A DNA stretch of 64,000 bases from Cymbidium sinense (taxonomy: Eukaryota; Streptophyta; Magnoliopsida; Asparagales; Orchidaceae), in NCBI GenBank assembly GCA_021442155.1, contig CM038215.1, positions 206,950,982 to 207,014,981 on the forward strand, written 5' to 3'. This document shows positions 47,801-61,200 of the stretch, in pieces. Made by a program: the position numbers and the translations under genes. A model generated the notes under the pieces. It made no database searches, was not told where the DNA came from, and was given only the letters and a program-made list of their open reading frames with translations. Each line of letters opens with the position of its first letter. The first letter of the stretch is position 1.

Positions 47801-50521
47801 TGTTAAAAGGCTATGGCACCAAAGAGTGGGGGTGAATTGAGTATTTTAAAAAGTTTCAAATTAAAACTTAGTTTTTAAAACTTTGTAAAAAAAAGTTAGT
47901 TACAAAAAAATATAAGATTTTTTATAATAAAAGAGCAAAGAAATAACCAAACTAAATACAAAAAGTAAATATAGAAAAATAAAATAGGAGGCACATAAAT
48001 TGTTTATGTGGTTTGGCCAAAATCCAAAAATCAGCCTATGTCTATGACTAGTCACCCTAACTAGAAATTCACTAATCAAATGAGATTACAACCAATCTCC
48101 TGTACTCTCCTACATTGGGCAACTACAACCCCAATAATGTACTTTCCTAAACCATGTAAGTACAACCCTAATAATGAACATTCATACACCGGACAAGTAC
48201 GACCTAAATAATGTACTTTCCTATGTGGGCAAGTACAACACCAAATAAAGTAGTACAAGGAAACAAAATATAAGAAGAAAATTTATCTCTCTGATTTGAA
48301 AATAATTTTGCTCACAATCCCAAGTAAAATAATATTAAGACAAATAAGAAAGAGAGTTTAATGTGTGTTTGTTTCTTTTTTTTAAACATGTAATGATATG
48401 ATCTTTATGTGAAGTACTTGAAATAAATAATTCTTTGAAAATATTTTTACAAGGTGAAATGATGATTTGAAAGTTTGAACTTAAAGCAACATTAAGATAA
48501 TGTGATAGAATAAAAAATAACTTTTAAAGAACTTGCACAAGGTAAACTACAAAGATTATAAATATGAAAACTATGAAAATCAATATTTGTAAAAGCATTA
48601 AAGATGTGATCTCACAGGTCAAAACATAAATTAATGATAAGATAAAGTATTCACATCACTTGAAAAGTGATTGAAAAGAACTTTAGAAAATTTTCAACAA
48701 CGTTAATAGCAATTCTTTTTAATCACATCATACCAACAAAAATCAAAACCAACAATGTTTGAAGAAACATGAACCAATCTTACTTAGGTCTCTTTGATGA
48801 ATAAAGATTTGAGCAAAAGACTTGAAGATGATGAAGAGGATCTCCCCTTGAATATGGTTGAAGATGTGAAAAGGAAAGGAGAGAACTTGAGCACTTGAAC
48901 ACCCAAGAAATGATTTTGCAAGAATTTGACCATGCAATATTTATTTATTATTTTATTTATTTTTTGCAAGAGAGAGTTAAGTCATGAAATCAACTCCTTA
49001 AATAGAGTTTAGCCCATGAAAATTTCGGCCAAGGCAAGAAGAAACAAGTGGGAAAATAAATATGGAAGGGATTTAATTCAAATTCAAAAACTCAAAATTC
49101 AAATAAATAAATTTGAATTTAAATATAATGAATTCAAGTAAGTGTGGGACGTTCAAAAATGGAGAGAATATGTTTAAATGCATTTGACATAATTAAATAA
49201 ACTTTAATTAATTAAGAAATCAATTAAGGAAGAGATTTTAAATTAATTTAATAAAATAAATCAAATATTCTTCATTATATGGGATGGTGAAAGATTTCCT
49301 TAATTAAAACAATTCTCAATTAATGATACTCAATCAATTAGCAATTAAGTGAGATTAATTATAAAGGAATTTAACATTTAATCATATTTTTTATTTAACT
49401 AAAAATAGATTTTGGCGGGCTAGCTAAATATTAACAAAAAAAAACAAAACAAAACAAAAAACAAAAATTAAAAGTCAAGTAAATCCTAATCCATTTGATT
49501 TTAAATTTAAATTAAATCAAATTAATTTAAATAAAATTGAATTACATCAGTTAGAATAATCAAGGAACCAGCCTAAGCATGCCAAAAATAAATTTTAAAA
49601 TAATTTATGACATGATTTAAAATTCAAAATAATGTAAATTTTTTAAAAAAATCTCAAATAAATATTGATACTTTAAATAAAATGAATTGATTAGAATATA
49701 TCTTGATAAAAATTTAAGAATGAATCAAAGCAATATATAATTTGATATTAAAAACATTTAAATTCAAAATTCAAATAATCTTATAATTTGAAATTCCATA
49801 AAATAAGGGAAAATAATATGATATTAAATTAAAATCACATTAAATTCCACATCCCAAAATCATCAAAAATTCAGTCAAAACTAAATTGGAATGATAATGT
49901 TGATAGGAGAGAGAAAAAGAATAATATTGACAATTCATGAATAATTTCACTCTCATGTAAAAATAATTGGATAATTAATTAGACTAAGCATGAAAATAAT
50001 TAAATGAATTGTAAAATAAATCCAACACACTTCAAAACACAATGGATAAGGCTTAATCTCATTGAAGTACTTAAGTTATCCAAAAAGGATAATTTAAAGA
50101 ATAATTGAAATTATCATGCAAATAAAATATAAAATTTATGCAAAAATTCAAAGAATGATATGAAATTATTTAAAACATTATTTTCATATTTTGGGCTCTT
50201 TTTTATCTTATTATTGCATAACCTAATAAAATTTCCAAACTGCTCTAGTCTAGTTGATATACCTTTCTTGATGTGACTAAGCAAGTTGAGTGAGGTGAAT
50301 TCTTGAAATACTTGAAATAAATAATTATTAGCTTTAAGAATATATATATTTATCATCAATAACAATCTAAATTAAGAATTACAATTATAATGATTAATGT
50401 GGATAATTTATCCTGTAAAGAAATTATTAGTTCTTATTACACTTGATTTGTTATCATTAAATCAAATGGTGAGATACACAAGGTGTATACTAAATAATCT
50501 CCCCTTTATTTGATGATGCCA
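47801..50521 (-). mobile_element. SIRE-like Ty1/copia LTR (left copy, minus-strand 3' LTR)
   Basis: This block is homologous over most of its length to 53,365-56,622. It starts TGTTAAAAGGCTATGGCACC (right copy TGGTAAGAGGCTATAGCACC) and ends TTTGATGATGCCA (right copy TTTGATGATAACA). It includes a G-run then TGAATTGAGTATTTT, a short internal array of CGGGCAAGTACAACTCCAATAATG-type units (about 48,110-48,250), and a Ser/Lys-poor, AT-rich body. Read on the minus strand it runs TGGCATC...TTAACA. The left boundary could also be 47,791. Short frames inside it are not genes. Confidence 0.75.
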
Positions 50522-51840
50522 AACTGATATAGGTGTGAAGGGTAAAAATAATATTATAAAAGATTTTCTCTCTCACTAAATGCATGTGTGAGAAATTAAA
50601 AGTCTAGCCAACATTACTTGTCATATACACCAACATTGATATTTCTTCTCTTTTTGACATCAACAGAATGTTCACAATAAAATGAAAGTTAGTTTTATCA
50701 ATAAAATTCACCCCCTTAATTAAGTACAAAGTAAATTAGTCATGTGATGATAAAAATAAAAATAATTAAAGATTGACATGCTTGATATTCTTCCCCTATT
50801 TAATATAATCTAATATATAATTTTTTTTGATATGAAACTGGCTTTGAATAAACATATAAATAGACGCAAGTATCATATGTGGTGTAAACATACAATTAAG
50901 CATAAGAAAGATTCAAACATGTCTATAAAACTTTAGTAAAACCTAAAGTAATTTGATATTCCACATTTTAACCATTCAAAATGAACAATATTTTGAAAGT
51001 AATAACAACTTAAAATACCAACAAAAATTATCTTATCATCAAATCAAATGTAATTGAAGAATAATGGACAAAAAATCATAAATTTACATGAACAACGAAG
51101 ATAGATATTAGAAGACAATTTCTAATCTTGCAAAATGTTTCATAAAGCCTAATTACATATTTATTCCATTTTAATACATACAAACTAATTAATAAATCAT
51201 ACTCATTTTATTAACATAAGCTGAAGAAGATTAATAATCATGAGCTATATAAAGTAATGATGAGTTTGAATAATGCATACTAAGCTATTTATTGCATAAC
51301 ATGTGCTAAATAAGCATGATTGTAATCAAGACATTAATAAAAATCACAATATGTTAAAGGGGGCATATGAGACCAAATCAAGTTTAAAGATATGCTAATG
51401 CCAATTATATTAATTATTTGATCTCCAAAATAAAAAACTAAACAAGCTTATGATTGTTAAATGTATATAGGGTATATATTGAATTTACTTATCATGAATT
51501 TTAAAGAATTTAAAATATGAATTCAAATTATACTAAATAAAAACATTCATGGAAAAAACATTATAAAACTCATAAAATCTATGAAAAATCTTAAAGCCAT
51601 AATGAACCAAATAATATGTAAAATTCATTGAATTTATAAAAATATTTTTAAATTATATTTTGAAACTATTCATTCATTTAATGAAATAAAACGTGAAGCT
51701 TATACAAAAAAGTTAAGCATGAATGAAACATAACTAATCTAAGGACCTTAAAACATATAAAAATGAGATAAATTAGAAATATGAGTTGTGTTACATTATA
51801 CCATTCGTTATGTATATTAATTTGATTATATACCTTTAGG
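50522..51840 (-). mobile_element. Internal region of the SIRE-like element, non-coding remnant
   Basis: Between the left LTR and gag there is only AT-rich sequence without an open frame. One patch near 50,640-50,670 (minus: GATGTCAAAAAGAGAAGAAA) resembles the purine-rich sequence found in the 3' internal part of SIRE-type elements. Protease, integrase, reverse transcriptase and RNase H, which should occupy several kilobases here, are missing. Confidence 0.5.
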
Positions 51841-51844
51841 TAAT

Positions 51845-53340
51845 TCAATATTGCTTTTGTATACCTATATTACTTGTCTTCATCGGTCCTTCATGAAGAT
51901 AAATTTGCAATACAAACTCATTTCCTAGATTTTGGTATCCAACCAAGCTTGGGTCCTCTAACATTAGTAGCATTACAAATATTTGAATAAGTTGATGATG
52001 GGCAATGCAAAGTAGTTCCCTTAGGAATCCAAATGTACAAGGATGAAGCACTTAATTTCATGGATCTACTAAATGAACAAACATATTAAACATTACTTTG
52101 CCTACAATAATAAGTACAAGTAATATTGGGAACAACATGTATAAATGAATTATAACTTATAGGTTTAATTTTAAAGAATGAATTAACATGATTGTAAGAT
52201 GTACAATTATTTAAAGTATAAGAATAATATGATTATTGCTTGCAAGAAATGTATGGATTTGAATGTAAAGCATGTGAGTAACAAAAACTTGTAGAAGATA
52301 AATATATATCATTTAATTTACTTTGAATATTAGTGTTCTCACTTTTTAAACTTTCAATATCAATATTTAAATCATGTTCAATTTTACTTTTAGATAATAA
52401 CTCATTTTACAATACTTTATTTTCATCTTCTAAAATTTTAACTTTGGAAATAAACTCAACATGATATCAAGATGTAGAAGTACTAGATAAATCATAAAGC
52501 AAATCATTTACTTTGGTATTCAATGAAGATACCTCATTTTCAAGAAAATAAATTATATCATGAAATTTTTGAGCATCTAATAAAAGCAACTCATTTTTTT
52601 TCATCAAAATGTCAAGATTTACTTTATAACTTCTAAACTTTCTTTTAGTGGAAATGTATCTCTTTTTCAGTTTATTATAAACATCCACTAATTCATCAAA
52701 GATACTAGATAACTCTACATGAGATAAATTGTTTACCTCAGGGTCATCCTCGAAATCAAAATGTAATTGGAAGTTTTGTTTGGGCACCTTGATAGATGTA
52801 GTTGCAAGCTCTTTTTCTTTTCTTTCAGTAAGCACTATAAGGCTCTATTTAAAATCTTCTTTATTTTCTTTTCTTTCACCTTTTTTTTTTTCTACTTCTT
52901 TTAAGACCAAAGCAATGCACTTGAGAATTTGAATTTATTTTTGTGGTATTCTAAATTAGAATATCCTTTTCATGTAAGGACTCTTTATCACTTGTCTTAT
53001 AATCACAACTATATAACAAAGTAAAAGCATTAAGTATATCTTTTTTTAGATTTAATAGATAGTAAATAAGAAAGCTCATCAGAAAGAGATATCTTATAAA
53101 AATATGAAATTTTCTTTTCATTTAAAAGAATCAAATAACTTTTTGAAATAGAAGACAAGCTACCATTTTTATAAATATACCACATCCTGGAATAAATACT
53201 TCGTAAAAACTATAAAAATCTAACTTTCCATACATTAAAATTGGTTTTATCAAAAGTTGGTGCATAATAAATTTTCTTATCAGGAGAACAAGGAACCATT
53301 TGAAGTGTCATAGTGATCAAGAGGGATATTAAGCCACAAA
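51845..53340 (-). pseudogene. SIRE-like Ty1/copia gag, degraded
   Basis: Reading leftwards from the primer-binding region, the minus strand starts with a gag-type N-terminus near 53,310 (MVPCSPDKKIYYAPTFDKTN, then NVW). It passes through broken frames to a coiled-coil stretch in 52,835-52,467 (HFDFEDDPEVNNLSHVELSS, then SIFDELVDVYNKLKKRYIST) and ends near 51,930 in a TNVRGPKLGWIPK-like C-terminus typical after the zinc knuckle of this lineage. Stops occur throughout. The product would be the particle protein of the retrotransposon. Confidence 0.72.
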
Positions 53341-53350
53341 TTGAGCTGAG

Positions 53351-53364
53351 GCTTTGAGACCAAT
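53351..53364 (-). other. Primer-binding site of the SIRE-like element (initiator tRNA-Met type)
   Basis: Read on the minus strand, ATTGGTCTCAAAGC directly follows the LTR end ...TTACCA. It matches 11 of 13 positions of TTGGTATCAGAGC, the usual complement of initiator tRNA-Met in plant copia elements, and fixes the element's orientation. Confidence 0.75.
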
Positions 53365-56300
53365 TGGTAAGAGGCTATAGCACCAGAGAGAGAGGGGGGG
53401 GGGGGGATTGGGTATTTTAAAAATGTTCAAAATTAAAACTTAGTTTTTAAAACATTTAGTTACAAAATATATAAGATTTTTTATAATAAAAATCAAACTA
53501 AATACAATAAAGTAAATGTAAAAAGTACTATAAGAGGCACATAAATTGTTTATGTGGTTCGACCAAATCACAAAAATCAGCCTACATCCATCTTTAGTCA
53601 CTTAGACTAGGAATTCAATCATCAAATGAGATCACAATCAATCTCTTGTACTCTTCTACATCGGGCAAGTACAACTCCAATAATGTAATTTTTTACATCG
53701 AGCAAAGTACAACCCAAATAATGCACTTTCCTACATCGGGCAAGTACAACTCCAACAATGTACTTTCCTATATAGGCAAGTATAACACCAAAAAATATAG
53801 CACAAGAAAAAAATATAAGAAGAAAAATTATCTCTCTGATTTAAAAATAATTTTGCTCACAAGCCAAACAAAATAATATTAAGATAAATAAGAAAGAGAG
53901 CTCAATGTATGCATGTATTTTAAAAATGTTCAAAATTAAAACTTAGTTTTTAAAACATTTAGTTACAAAATATATAAGATTTTTTATAATAAAAATCAAA
54001 CTAAATACAATAAAGTAAATGTAGAAAGTACTATAAGAGGCACATAAATTATTTATGTGGTTCGACCAAATCACAAAAATCAGCCTACATCCATGTTTAG
54101 TCACTTAGACTAGGAATTCAATCATCAAATGAGATTACAATCAATCTCTTGTACTCTTCTACATCGGGCAAGTACAACTCCAATAATGTAATTTTTTACA
54201 TCGAGCAAAGTACAACCCAAATAATGCACTTTCCTACATCGGGCAAGTACAACTCCAACAACGTACTTTCCTATATAGGCAAGTATAACACCAAATAATA
54301 TAGCACAAGAAAAAAATATAAGAAGAAAAATTATCTCTCTGATTTAAAAATAATTTTGCTCACAAGCCAAACAAAATAATATTAAGATAAATAAGAAAGA
54401 GAGCTCAATGTATGCATGTTTCTTTTTGATTTTAAAAACATGCAATGATATTTTATTTATGTGAAGTACTTGAAATAAATAAATTTTCCAAAATTTTTTT
54501 TATAAGGTGAAATGATGATTTGAAAGTATGAACTTAAAACAACTTTAAGACAATGTGCTTGAATAAAAAATAACTTCTAAAGAACTTACAAAAGGTAGAA
54601 TACAAAGATCTTGAATATAAAAATTATCAAAGAAATATTTGTAAAAGCCTTAAAGATGTGATCTCACAAATCAAAATATAAATTAATGACAAGATGAACT
54701 ATTCAAATCATTTGGAAAATGATTGAAAAGAACTTTAAAAACTGTTCAACAATGTTAACAACAATTCTTTTTAATCACACCAAACCAACAAAAATCAAAA
54801 CCAACAATGATTGATGCAACATCAAACAATCTTACTCAAGTCTCTTTGATGAATAAAGATGTGAGCACAATACTTGAAGAAGAAGAAGAAGATATCCCCT
54901 TGAATGTGGTTGAAGATGTGAAGAGGAAAGGAGGGAACTTGAGCACTTGAACACCCAAGAAATAATTTTGCAAGAGTTTGGCCAAGAGATTTTTTGTTTA
55001 TTATTATTTATTTGCAAGAGAGAGTTATATCTTGAAATAAACTCCTTAAATAAAGTCCAGTCCATGAAAATTTCGACCAAGGCAAGAAGAAACAAGTGGG
55101 ATAAAATAAGGGGGAAAATAAATATGGAAGGGATTTAATTCAAATTCAAAATTCAAATAAATAAATTTAAATTTAAATTTAATGAATTCATGCAATTGTG
55201 GGACATTCAACCATGGAGGGAATATGTTTAAATGTATTTGACATAATTAAATAAACTTTAATTAATTAAGAAATCAATTAAGGAAGAAATTTGAAATCAA
55301 TTTAAAAAAATAAATCAAATATTCTTTATTATATGGGACGCTAAAAGATTTCCTTAAATAAACCAATATCCAATTAATGATATTCAATCAATTAGCAATC
55401 AAGAGAGAATAATTTAGAGGGAATTTTAAATTTAAAATATTTTTTATTTAAATAAAAATAGATTTTTGTGGTCCACCTATATATTACAAAAAAAAAAAAA
55501 AAAAATCCAAAAATAGAAAGTGCATTAAATCCTAAGCCATTTGATTTTAAATCAAAATAAAATAAAATAAAATCAATTAAAATTAATAAGGGGCTAGCCT
55601 ATGCATGCCAGAAATTAGTAAAATAAAATTTGAAATAATTTATGACATGATTCAAAATTTAAAATTAATAAGGGGCTAGCCTAAGCATACTTTGAAAAAT
55701 TCTCAAGTATGGAAAATATTAATGCTCTAAATCAAATGATTTAATTAGAATATACCATAATAAAATAAATAAAATTTCGACTAAAACATGCCATAAACAA
55801 ATAAACCAAATTTATGAATGAATCAAGGAAATATACAATTGTTATTCAAAATTCAAATAATTTTAGAATTTGAAATTTCATGAAATGTGGGAAAATAATA
55901 TGACATTAAATTAAATAAATCACATTAAATTTCTCATCCCAAATTCATAAAAAATTTGGTCAAAACTTAATTTCGATGATAATTTTAATAGGAGAGAAAA
56001 AAAATAAAAGGATAGGAGAGAGAAAAAGAATAATATGGATAATTCATGAATAATTTCATTCTCATGCAAAATTAATTGGATAATTAATATGACCAAGTAT
56101 GAAAATAATTAAATGAAGTGTGAAATAAATTCAACACACTTTTGAACATAATGGATAAAGCTTAATCTCATACAAGTACTTAAATTATCTAAAAAGGATA
56201 ATTTAAAGAATAATTGAAAATATCATGCAAATAAAATATGAACAATTATGCAAAAATTCAAAGAATGATATGGCTTTATTTAAAATATTATTTTCATATT

Positions 56301-56622
56301 TTTGAGCTCTTATTTGTCTTTATAAAGTAAGAAAATTTTCAAATTACCCTAGTCTAGCTTATTTGACTATCTTGATCTAAATAAATAGGTTGAGTTTGGT
56401 GAATTTTTGAAACACTTGAAATAAATAATTAGTAGCATTAAGAATATATATTTATCATCAATAAAAATCTAAATTAATAATTACAATCATAATGATTAAT
56501 ATGAATAATTTATCCTACAAATAAATTAACAGTTCTTATTACATAAAATTTGTTATCATCAAATAAAATGGTGAAATACACAAGGTGTATAGTCAACAAT
56601 CTCGCCTTATTTGATGATAACA
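53365..56622 (-). mobile_element. SIRE-like Ty1/copia LTR (right copy, minus-strand 5' LTR)
   Basis: This copy of the LTR at 47,801-50,521 is bounded on its inner side by the primer-binding site and on its outer side by an L1 reverse-transcriptase pseudogene at 56,623. On the minus strand it begins TGTTATCATCAAATAAGG and ends TTACCA. It is about 0.5 kb longer than the left copy because of a tandem duplication (53,412-54,417), and it carries a long G-run at about 53,393-53,406. No clear target-site duplication was found at the outer edges. Confidence 0.77.
53412..54417. repeat. Recent 503-bp tandem duplication inside the right LTR
   Basis: The block starting TATTTTAAAAATGTTC at 53,413 restarts at 53,916, and both copies run to a shared GAGCTCAATGTATGCATG (about 53,900 and 54,402). 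They differ at only a few visible positions, for example CATCTTTAG versus CATGTTTAG and ACCAAAAAAT versus ACCAAATAAT. The left LTR has a single copy, so the duplication arose after the two LTRs separated. Confidence 0.92.
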
Positions 56623-58240
56623 CATGGTTTGTTTCTAGCAATTGGAGTCACTTTGCTCAAGTTGAATTAGCATGAGATGAGTATTCTTAGAATACTTCTC
56701 CTTGATGAATAAAGCACAAAAAGAGTTTTGTAGTCTAGACTTGACCTAAAATTTCTTAGCATTGATATCAATGCTATCCTGAAGTGATTTAAAACTCAAG
56801 CCCACCATCTTCTTTAAGTTTGTAAAGTTTTCTCCAAGATGTCCAATGATAACCTCTTTTGTCACCACACCAAAGATAAGTATTGAATAAGGGTTCTATC
56901 CCTATTTGAGAACTAATTGGCATATTGATCACCTTAAGGGAATGTGTTGGTATAGAGTTGAAGGTGCTTTTGATAACAATGAGCTTGCCACCATAAGGCA
57001 AGTGCAGATTATCGCATGTCATGATTTTATTTTGAATTTTGATGATGATGTATTCAAAGTAGTCTTTCTTAGCTCTACTTATGAAAAGTGGGGAGAGTTG
57101 CAATTTCAAAACCAGTGAATATTTTTATCCATCTTGAGTGAGATCAAGAGATTCAATTGCTAAGGAAGATGTTTGATTTCTCTTTGTTAAATTTCATACT
57201 AGCTACAGCTTCAATTGTTTGGAAAACCTTCATCATGGATTTAACAGCATTTTTAGAGAAATTATAGATGACCAATATGTTATTTGTAAAAAACAAATGT
57301 GATATTAGGATGCGACCAAGTGTGTGAAATCTATTGGAGGGGTGATTCTCCGTGGTTCTATTGAGCAAAGCTGAGAAATAGTCCATGGCCAAAATAAAGA
57401 TGGTAGGAGATAAGGGATCTCCTTTCTTAAGGTCTCTTGTAAATTTAGGGAAACCAACATTATCTCTATTAACTAAAATTTAGTAGTGATTATTTATGAT
57501 AAGTTTATGAATTAAGCCACAAGACTCCAATGTAAAGTTTTTGGATATTAACACTTGATATATAAAACTTCAGTTTAGTGCATCAAAAACTTAATGGAGA
57601 TCAAGTTTGTTAGCCATGTTTTTTCCTTACAGTTAATTTTAATGTTTTTAAGAACTTTTTGAGCTAATAACATGTTGTCATAAATATCCCTTCCTTTGAA
57701 AAGTGCACTTTGATTTGGAGTGATTAAGGGTGAGAGGTAGTTGTGTAACTTTGAGTTGATAATTTTATACACTATCTTACTAACAATAGTAGATAGGCTA
57801 ATGGGTCTTAAATTCTTCTAAGATTGTAGTGTAGCAAATTTGGGATTAGAATGATTGTGGTTGATTTAAATAGTGTGGTATTTGTTAATCTTTGAAAAAG
57901 TCTTTGATGACAATAACTAGATCAAGTTCGATACATTCCTAGCCTTGATAAAACCTAGCTAAGAAACCATCGAGCCTAGCAGTCTTGTTCTCATCTAATG
58001 AGAAAACAATTTCTTTTATTTTCACCAAATTAGGTGTAGAATAGAGATTGATGGGTTGGATGGTTGGGTTAGGATACCAGGAATGATGTGGGTATTTTCC
58101 ACTACACTGAAGGCTAACAAATGGCTAAAATAGTTTACTGCATCTTCCTTGATGAGATATTGATCTTGAATCTAATAATCTTATTTATTTTTAATCTTAA
58201 GGATAGTATTATTGACCTTATTTTTGGATGAGGTTAACAT
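56623..58240 (-). pseudogene. L1-type LINE reverse transcriptase, broken
   Basis: Minus-strand order from high to low coordinates: NYFSHLLAFSVVENTH (about 58,135), LRPISLSTIVSKIVYKIIN (about 57,810), SPLITPNQSALFKGRDIYDN (57,730-57,665), an ILISHLFFTNNILVI block at the catalytic turn (about 57,308-57,264), then LPYGGKLIVIKSTFNSIPTH, YLWCGDKRGYHWTSWRKLYK and KEDGGLEF (57,010-56,790), and degraded sequence up to 56,623. The expected F-A-D-D has become F-T-N-N at 57,279-57,290, and many stops and frameshifts are present. The downstream end is cut exactly where the copia LTR begins. Confidence 0.88.
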
Positions 58241-58249
58241 CATCCCTAA

Positions 58250-61200
58250 ACTAATAATTAGGGACACCTAATCCTAGATTAGGAGCCACCTGATTAAGCA
58301 CTTAGGATACTATGCATAGTGACCTAGTGAATTCTCCCAGGATTTGATCTTACCTAATGGGATTAGGTGGATCCAAACCCAACTCAAATCTAAACAAAGA
58401 ATTAAATCAAACACATTCCAATTAAAATCTATATCCAGTTGAGTTTAAAATGAGATAATTAGTATGGTTAACCGAATTATCCTACTTAAGCTTAAAATCA
58501 CCTAAACTCAAATAAATTCAAATGGAATTAAAACAAACTCAAATCAAATCAAATAAAATCATTACATGAATATGAATGGAGTTAAATCTAAATGAAAGTC
58601 AACCATTAAACATAGGGTTGACTTATGTGAGTCCCACCAAATTAGGGCCAACCCACCATAATTTTACCAAATTAAATCATTCTAAGTGCTCAAAATCATT
58701 AAATAAACATGTTTAAATGTGAATTAAATGAATTTAAATCTAATAAGGCCTTAGACAGGCTAACTAGATCATTTGATCTAAATAGGCCTAAATGGACCTT
58801 ATTAGATTCAAACTCAAATTAAATTGGAATTTATTCAAATTAATTATCCAAAATCATTTAGAAATTATCTTGAAACACAATGTAACAATTATAAGGTTTA
58901 ATTTGATCATTTGACCCAATCAAACCCATGCTGACCCATTAAATCCAACTTGGGTCAAAATGGTTTAAATTCAAAATCCACTTCAAATGAAATGAAATTT
59001 ATTAATGAAAATCATCTCAAATGCTTGAATGAACATAATTAAAGCTTAAAGTTAGATCCAATCCATAAAATAGAACAAACTTAGCTAAACCAAAGTGAAT
59101 TAACATAAGGTATTTGTACCCAAACCCAATTGAAATGTGTTTGACTCATAAATCATCTTAAATATGATTTGAACAATTAATTGATAATTCAAATCAATGA
59201 ATAATAAACATTGATCATACTTAGCATAATCCAAATCAAGTTAAACTCAAATGGATTAAATGTGAGAGTATGAGCTTAAGCCTACACTAATCACATTTCA
59301 ATAAATCTAAACTCATCCTAAAATGAGTTTAGAGTAATTGGTAGCTAAGGATAAGCAAATTAAGAAGGTCCAAGTCCATCCAAAGAGGAGAATGTGCCAT
59401 GGAGAAAGAGAATGAAGCATGAAGACAAACCCTTTTCCCCAATCCATTGCTCCTGCTCCATTCCTCATCTTAATTGCCTTAGACTAACCCCAATCAACTG
59501 ACCACCCCTTGGAGCTAGCCTCCAAGGGTAGCAATCACCTTGGCTAACCATGGTGGACTTTTCTCCCCATATAGCTCTTGACCTTTCATAGAAAAAGACT
59601 AGAGAGCTTTTCTCAAGTAGTTTTAACGATTCCAGCACCTTCCTTAAGCAAAATGAATGAGAGTGTACCCTTCCTCTGATCCTCACGCCACCGACAAGCT
59701 GGAGTTCGAACAATCCCATTGGAAAATAAGCAAAGCATAGCCTATAAAATAATTTGTGAGGAGGCAATTCTATTCCTTACACATAGAGGCTTGCTGCTTC
59801 CCCACAAAGCTTTTCGAATTATCTCCACTACCAGAGATCACTGCCGGCGAGGTATACCTTGAGCCCGACCTCTTTACATTCATTTTTGGTCCTTTTCAAA
59901 ATGAACTTGATATCAAGTGAGATCAATCCTTATAGATGCACTTTATTTGAGTCCTTGATGGATTTACAATCAAAATCAAGTGCTTTCATTGGCTAGATCA
60001 CTGGGAATCACTTCAATTCAATGGATGGCGCTCGGTTCTCACAGTCTATAAGAGAGACTTAATCTCCACCATTCGTTCCTTCTGTTAGGAATGGATGGTC
60101 GAGATCTAGTCAGATCTTCGATTTAAATCCCACAGGAAATATCAGAAAGAATCTGAACCTTCCGATTTTCAATGGGATGGCCTGAATGAAATCGCATCCC
60201 ATTGCCAAAATAACATGGAATCAACGTGGATTTCACATGGTCAAATCACGCACCACCGTGTCAACGCCATGTGGCACTGATGCTGATAAGTGGGAAAACC
60301 TGGGTTTTTTGGATTTAAAAATTGCAAAAAAAAAAAAATGCGCAGAGCTTTAAAAACTCATAGAAAATAAAATACTCAACTAAAAATATAAATAATCAAA
60401 CTCAAATTACACACAAACCATTAATCCAATCAATTTGAAACTTTAGGGAATTGAAATTAAAGTTAAAACCTACACAAGATAAATTTTTTATAATTTATTG
60501 GCACGTAAACCTTAAAATACAAAAATTTCAAGCCATAGGCCTTAATTTAATAAAATAAATTAATATTAAATTATGAATATCATGAAAAATTATAAAATTA
60601 ATTTGAATCATCTTAATAAATCTTAATGAACCTAAACACATCATTAGAACTCTCTGAAATCTAATAAACCCTAAAATGACCTAATTTGATAAATAATTAA
60701 TTTAATTAATTCAATTTATGAATTTGAACTTTACAAAATTATAATAAATCAACCAAATTTTTAAAATTTTTAAAAAAGTGCTCTATGGATGCATCTTTCA
60801 GAGGAGGATTTAAGAAAATTGAAACCTCAAATTTCATTTTAATTGAGGCTTAATTTATATTTTATTAAAATAATTAAAACCATAATTAGTCCTAAATTAA
60901 ACATTTGATTAGAATAAAACTCTAGGAAACTTAAATTGGCATGAAACCTCACTTGCCATAAAACTTTCAAGGTCAACTGGCCTCTAGATTTGAAGTTGTT
61001 GAATTTTTAATCTTTAAGTCAACATAATTGAAATAATAAATCAAAAAGTTAATTAAATTATAAAAATTAATAAAACCAATTTAAAACATTATTATTGAAA
61101 TTATAACACTTTAAGAAAATATTCCAACCTTATGAGATCATGAAATTTAATTAATCATACACTTAAAGTTTAAAGACATTATTAAGAATATCAAATCAAG

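Noticed and set aside
48100..48260. Short CGGGCAAGTACAACTCC-type repeats as a separate array
   Set aside because: They are internal features of the copia LTR and recur at the same place in the other LTR copy.
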